Positions 5,585 through 9,393 of a DNA stretch of 9,393 bases are shown here, piece by piece. The notes beneath the pieces were generated by a model. The model saw only the letters and a list, made by a program, of their open reading frames with translations. It searched no databases and had not been told where the DNA came from. Position 1 is the first letter of the stretch, and each line of letters opens with the position of its first letter. Origin of the DNA: Clostridia bacterium (GTDB lineage: Bacteria > Bacillota > Clostridia > Christensenellales > CAG-138); contig JAUMVL010000063.1 in assembly GCA_030530185.1 (NCBI GenBank), positions 1-9,393 on the forward strand. Direction: 5' to 3'. Position numbers and translations under genes: made by a program.

Positions 5585-8500
5585 GCTTCTTCCATCAACG
5601 CATCCCATTCGGAACTTGAGAGTTTGAACTCCTTGCAAATCTGTTCCTGAATGGAATCATATCGCTTAATGATTTCCTTTCGCATGGATGCTACGGATGA
5701 TTCCCATTCCGACAAGGAAGACGGCGTATGGAACAGGGCAATATGCTGCGCCATTTCAGGACGCAGTGCATCTGCAAGCTGATCCAGCAGAGCCTGCAAC
5801 CTTTCAACCGAAAAATCGGTACAAAGCAACTGTGCATACCGATGCAGAAACCGATCACACCAATCGGGGTTATCTCTCAGCGCAGCATATAGGTCCATAT
5901 TGGCTACACGGCCTGCGGAGGAATCATAAACGACTCCTCTTTTGCTGAAGTATTTTGTAAATAGATTGTACTGACTGGTTCCGTCCGTAAAGCATCGATC
6001 GATATCATAAAAGACCGGGCGCCAACGGACGTGATAGTCATGCGTTGCCCAATAACTTTGATTTTTAATATCATAATTACAGAAAAAAGTCTGTGCAATC
6101 AAATAATCAATAATGTATTCCGTGTCGACCCATTTGGAAAACTGAGCAAACGCATCCGGATCCGCTAACTTCCATCCCCTTGCGAACCTGCGGACACGAA
6201 GAAAATCCTGATTGGAACCGTATCGAACTGTTTCATTGGTGGAAACATGGTCAATGGAAGCGGGATCCACGAGGTAATGCGTCACGAGATAATCCTGATT
6301 CATGCCTTCATTAAAGTCCATGATCCCATAATAAGAGCCGTTCACATAGACGACAACGGGGCGCGTCCGCGCACTGTCCAAATTCAGCTTTTCCACAGCA
6401 CAGAGTGCAAAGGAATCTCGAAGGCGCGCTTTGGAATAATCCTGACTCCCGTTCCGAAGAATCAGAGATTCATAATCAAGAGCGGAACCGTTCCCCCAAA
6501 ATGGGTAGTTCACGGAGGATTGGCCGAGCCTTGTCCGCAAATGTAGGGACAATGATTTCTGCGGATACTTAATCGACTGGTTTCCGCGAGGATTGATATC
6601 CGCCATAAACATGGTTCCGAGAGTTCCATCTGCCTCATAGAAAGCAATCTGCGCATCTGTATGTGGATAACGTCCCTGCGTTTTAATCTGTGTAAATGCT
6701 TTGAATGCATTGGGCGAGCAGGATATGCAGACAACTGGAAGTGTGTGCGGCGAGGAGAACAGATAGGTAACGGACGATATTTTGCTGGGAAGGGAATGGT
6801 CTTTTGTGCTGATTGCGCGCAGCGTGATGGATGCGGAAATCGGAATCGGGGCAGTGTAGATGGGGGAGGATTCTGTCGGTTCGCTGCCATCCGTGGTGTA
6901 TCGGATTACAGCATTGGGGTCTGCACAGTGAATTTCAGCGGAAAAGGGTTCGGTATGATAAAGCGACTGGTCCTCAAAAAGCGGAGTCGTTGCCCGACTA
7001 ACAAAAAAAACCGGTTCGTTTGCAACATCTCGGGTAGCATGTGCAAAAAAGACGCGAGCAAGCTTCGAATCTTCCGAACGACCGCTTGTAATGCCCTCTG
7101 TCAAATCACCGGTGCAAAACACATCCCGCACCAAGCCCGCGTCGTCAAAGAGATACAGTGTTTCTCCGGTAGCACGGATTCGAAAGGAATCAGGCGAAAA
7201 TGAGATATAACCGTTCGGTGAAATGCTGCCGGTCAATGGGCAACGATTCTGCGGATCAAGCGAATCAGATAACTGCCAGTTTGAAAGATCCACCGTTCTG
7301 ACGGATCCGTTTCGAAGCTCAATCCATTCGCCTTCAGAACCACATGACGATACTTCACTGATATGTATATCATCAAGCGGATAGGCGCAAAGCTGTGAGA
7401 CGTCTGTAATCGCAGCGGAATTTGGCACACCAGGGGTCGGATATTTGAAGTACAGTACGTTTCCGGAAGAATCCAGCCCCATTGAGGTGTTTTTCGGTAC
7501 TGCATCGGACCAAGGAACTCGCTGATACATTCTGCGGGAGACATGATATAGCTGCAATCCATCGTCCAGAGATGAAACCGAAAACGGTGCATGTAATTCG
7601 CCATTTACAGATTCCTGGCCGGAAAGAAAGATGAGAAGATACGTACCGGGCTCTAATGACAAATCCGGACATCTCCATTTGAGCGGATTTGAGAACTCAT
7701 CACTGAGACAATACTCTTTTAAAGATACGACAGTATTTCCGGAATTGTATAATTCAACATAATCGGAATGATCCCCATAACTGTCAATAATTGAATATGT
7801 GTTTCGAAACAAGACTTCGCTTATTCGCAGCGATTCCGATGAGTCTGCGGCAATGATCGCTTCTATTCCGATGTCAATATCATTGTTTTCTGCATTCGGA
7901 GTCGGAATTCCGCAATAACCAAAGATACCGTTTCGGTTTCTTGCCCAGGATTGTCCTTCCAACAACGTTGGGACGGGAACCGAGTCAACCGGTCGCTCAT
8001 AGGCGTCAAACAGATAGATTGTTTCCCCCGTTGAAGCAATACCAATCGCCGCAGAACCTTCCTCCGTCCCGCAGGGAATCAGAGCATACCCGTTTGGCGA
8101 AACGGTTAGCGGCGGAAGAGGAGCTTTATCCGGATTTTCTATACGGTCCGAAAGGAAAAACCCCTCCAAAGAAATTTCCATATCGTTGGGATTGTACAGC
8201 TCAATCCAATCATTGCCATTGCATGCGCCGTCTTTTAGATCATTGGAAACAATTTCATTCAAATACAGACGAACAATTTCGGGGGCTTCGTCCGGAATTT
8301 TGTGTTCCATGGAAGATTCTTCCGCTGACTCTTCGATTTCGGGGCAAGTATCCGATATTTCACCGGTGTTTTCATCGCCTGGCGTTGGGAGAATGCTATA
8401 TCCAAAGCTCCCGTCGGATCGGCGCGCATAGGACACATCTTTCGGAAGCTGCGGAATGATGAGTTTTTCCAACAGTCGACCGGACGGATTCAACAGGCAA

Positions 8501-8892
8501 ACGGTGTCGCCGCCTTTGGAAAGGCCAAACGGAAGACAAAAAGTATCGCTATTGACACCGGATTTGGCGGGAATTACAAGGAACCCTCCGGCGGGAATGG
8601 AAACATCGGGGAGCATATTATTGAGATCGTAACTATCCTCTTTATCTGTCAGAATATACCCCTGTAGGTTGATTGCAGAAGCGGAAACGTTATGCAGCTC
8701 GATCCAATCCGGCGAACCCAATGCTTCATCTACATAAGAGAGTTTGTTAGAGGATACAACCTCGTTAATGAGAATTTGCTGTTGATCGTTTTCACAACCG
8801 AAAAGGAACAGGGAGCCGAGACAGCATAACAGTAACAGGCTCACACGAAGCAGGCATCTCGACCGAAAACGATTTACAGCAGATACTTTCAT
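5557..8892 (-). CDS. Lipoprotein with four lamin-tail domains and a CotH kinase domain
   Basis: This 1111-residue protein is probably an exported surface lipoprotein. A basic start and hydrophobic stretch (residues 14-32) lead to a lipobox ending LFGC, making C33 the likely lipidated residue; F at position -2 is atypical. Four lamin-tail (LTD) domains follow, at about 38-172, 207-335, 354-490 and 508-600. Each has the signature [DE]-[WY]-[IV]-E-L (DWIELHN 62, DWIELYN 228, DYVELYN 377, EWIELRN 522). Residues about 648-712 are a chitobiase-C-like fold (IRYTTDGSEPTESSPIY). The CotH domain spans about 717-1090: RGNQSIKYPQKSL (769-781), CNYDIKNQSYW (938-948) and FYDID (961-965). D941, N944 and D963 are likely catalytic or metal residues by pattern. 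CotH proteins are atypical protein kinases, known for phosphorylating spore coat proteins in Bacillus; the target here is unknown. An AGAGGAG site lies 6 nt before the ATG. No clear vegetative promoter is visible in 8893-8946. The gene is more AT-rich than both neighbours. Confidence 0.92.
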   Translation of the reverse strand: MKVSAVNRFRSRCLLRVSLLLLCCLGSLFLFGCENDQQQILINEVVSSNKLSYVDEALGSPDWIELHNVSASAINLQGYILTDKEDSYDLNNMLPDVSIPAGGFLVIPAKSGVNSDTFCLPFGLSKGGDTVCLLNPSGRLLEKLIIPQLPKDVSYARRSDGSFGYSILPTPGDENTGEISDTCPEIEESAEESSMEHKIPDEAPEIVRLYLNEIVSNDLKDGACNGNDWIELYNPNDMEISLEGFFLSDRIENPDKAPLPPLTVSPNGYALIPCGTEEGSAAIGIASTGETIYLFDAYERPVDSVPVPTLLEGQSWARNRNGIFGYCGIPTPNAENNDIDIGIEAIIAADSSESLRISEVLFRNTYSIIDSYGDHSDYVELYNSGNTVVSLKEYCLSDEFSNPLKWRCPDLSLEPGTYLLIFLSGQESVNGELHAPFSVSSLDDGLQLYHVSRRMYQRVPWSDAVPKNTSMGLDSSGNVLYFKYPTPGVPNSAAITDVSQLCAYPLDDIHISEVSSCGSEGEWIELRNGSVRTVDLSNWQLSDSLDPQNRCPLTGSISPNGYISFSPDSFRIRATGETLYLFDDAGLVRDVFCTGDLTEGITSGRSEDSKLARVFFAHATRDVANEPVFFVSRATTPLFEDQSLYHTEPFSAEIHCADPNAVIRYTTDGSEPTESSPIYTAPIPISASITLRAISTKDHSLPSKISSVTYLFSSPHTLPVVCISCSPNAFKAFTQIKTQGRYPHTDAQIAFYEADGTLGTMFMADINPRGNQSIKYPQKSLSLHLRTRLGQSSVNYPFWGNGSALDYESLILRNGSQDYSKARLRDSFALCAVEKLNLDSARTRPVVVYVNGSYYGIMDFNEGMNQDYLVTHYLVDPASIDHVSTNETVRYGSNQDFLRVRRFARGWKLADPDAFAQFSKWVDTEYIIDYLIAQTFFCNYDIKNQSYWATHDYHVRWRPVFYDIDRCFTDGTSQYNLFTKYFSKRGVVYDSSAGRVANMDLYAALRDNPDWCDRFLHRYAQLLCTDFSVERLQALLDQLADALRPEMAQHIALFHTPSSLSEWESSVASMRKEIIKRYDSIQEQICKEFKLSSSEWDALMEEAKNNAASDS

Positions 8893-8946
8893 AACGGGCT
8901 CCTCTTAAAACTTCGGAACAACAGGACGCAAATTCAGTAACATCCG

Positions 8947-8979
8947 AAAATCAGACTTGCTTTTTCAGCAAGCCTGATT
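8947..8979 (-). terminator. Terminator between the membrane-protein gene and the CotH gene
   Basis: On the minus strand AAUCAGGCUUGC (8979-8968) pairs with GCAAGUCUGAUU (8960-8949), a 12-bp stem with one G-U pair and a 7-nt loop, closing on a short U-run (8950-8947). The G-U pair would be an A-C mismatch on the plus strand, so the hairpin is built for the minus strand. The short U-run may make it leaky, allowing some read-through into the CotH gene. Confidence 0.72.
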
Positions 8980-9006
8980 TCGCTCCGATTCCAAATCCAT
9001 AGAAAA

Positions 9007-9393
9007 TTACATCGCGGCGTAGACGATGCCGCCGACCAGATAGATTACGCCGCAGATAAAGTGCAGCACGGCAAGCAGCGCTGCAGCCAAGCCGATGATC
9101 CACGTCGACGTGCGCTTGTTCTTCAGACCGATGATGAACGCAGCAATGCCAAAGCCCAACGCAAGCGGCGTCGTTAGGATTGCAAGGATCGCCATCAGGA
9201 TTACAATCGCAGGATGCATCTGCACAAGCAGGCCCAGCAGCGAGATCGTTGCAAACAGGAACGTTACGGCTGTCAATACGATCGCAAGTGTCGCCGTAAA
9301 GTGCAGTCCCTTCGGCGCTGCCTTAACGGGGGCGGGTTCGGGCGCGGCGCTCTCCGCCGGAACCGCCTTGATCGGTTCAACGGGTGGTTCGTC
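9007..9393 (-). CDS. Small multi-span membrane protein, C-terminal part
   Basis: The frame is open to the right edge, so the start lies outside the window; 128 residues are visible. The first 30 are Pro/Ala/Glu-rich (DEPPVEPIKAVPAESAAPEP and on), probably a flexible cytoplasmic segment. Hydrophobic stretches follow at about 33-57, 61-90 and 97-124, with a basic turn KNKR (91-94) between the second and third. The layout resembles small clostridial membrane proteins with a low-complexity N-terminus, such as DUF4190-like ones, but I do not recognise a specific family or function. A TTG at 9274-9276 could be taken as a start, but it lies inside the first membrane segment with no ribosome binding site, so I prefer the open upstream frame. 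A terminator follows at 8947-8979. Confidence 0.75.
   Translation of the reverse strand, partial: DEPPVEPIKAVPAESAAPEPAPVKAAPKGLHFTATLAIVLTAVTFLFATISLLGLLVQMHPAIVILMAILAILTTPLALGFGIAAFIIGLKNKRTSTWIIGLAAALLAVLHFICGVIYLVGGIVYAAM

Noticed and set aside
9007..9276. TTG at 9274-9276 as the start of the right-hand membrane protein
   Set aside because: The same frame stays open to the window edge with a plausible cytoplasmic N-terminal segment. The TTG lies within the first hydrophobic stretch and has no ribosome binding site.

Overview
The window looks like chromosomal DNA of an anaerobic, moderately GC-rich Firmicute, most likely an uncultured gut-type clostridium (Oscillospiraceae or Christensenellales-like). 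The reasons are strong AAGGAGG-type ribosome binding sites, TTGNNN/TATAAT-type promoters, GC-rich hairpin-plus-U terminators, a rubredoxin-linked flavodiiron protein, a CotH lipoprotein and a clostridial-type MATE transporter. The lineage is an inference from gene content.

Layout, left to right. Positions 1-87 (minus) hold the first 29 codons of an XRE-type helix-turn-helix regulator, with its promoter and a short inverted repeat upstream. Positions about 210-503 hold no intact gene; two short reading frames there look like the tails of lost genes, one on each strand. Positions 549-2540 (minus) encode an unusual flavodiiron protein: the diiron/flavodoxin core, then a flavin reductase domain, then two near-identical rubredoxin domains. 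It has its own promoter and terminator. Positions 2721-3863 (minus) encode a membrane-anchored M23 (LytM) peptidase, also with its own promoter and terminator. Positions 4046-5533 (plus) encode a MATE-family exporter transcribed divergently from the peptidase; its -10 box sits so close to the start codon that the mRNA may be leaderless. Positions 5557-8892 (minus) encode a large lipoprotein with four lamin-tail domains, a chitobiase-C-like domain and a CotH kinase domain. It converges on the MATE gene, and the MATE terminator lies over its last codons. Positions 9007-9393 (minus) are the C-terminal part of a small multi-span membrane protein with a Pro/Ala/Glu-rich cytoplasmic segment.

The genes appear to be separate transcription units rather than one operon: nearly every one has its own terminator, and four have recognisable sigma-70-type promoters. 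The flavodiiron fusion is probably a one-polypeptide NAD(P)H-driven O2 or NO reductase. The M23 and CotH proteins act at the cell envelope or possibly the spore surface, and the MATE protein exports small molecules. The CotH gene is visibly more AT-rich than its neighbours, so it may have a different history.

No CRISPR array, tRNA, rRNA, insertion sequence or intact mobile element was seen. I found no clear new multi-gene system. The most distinctive items are the flavodiiron-flavin reductase-double rubredoxin fusion and the multi-LTD CotH lipoprotein.
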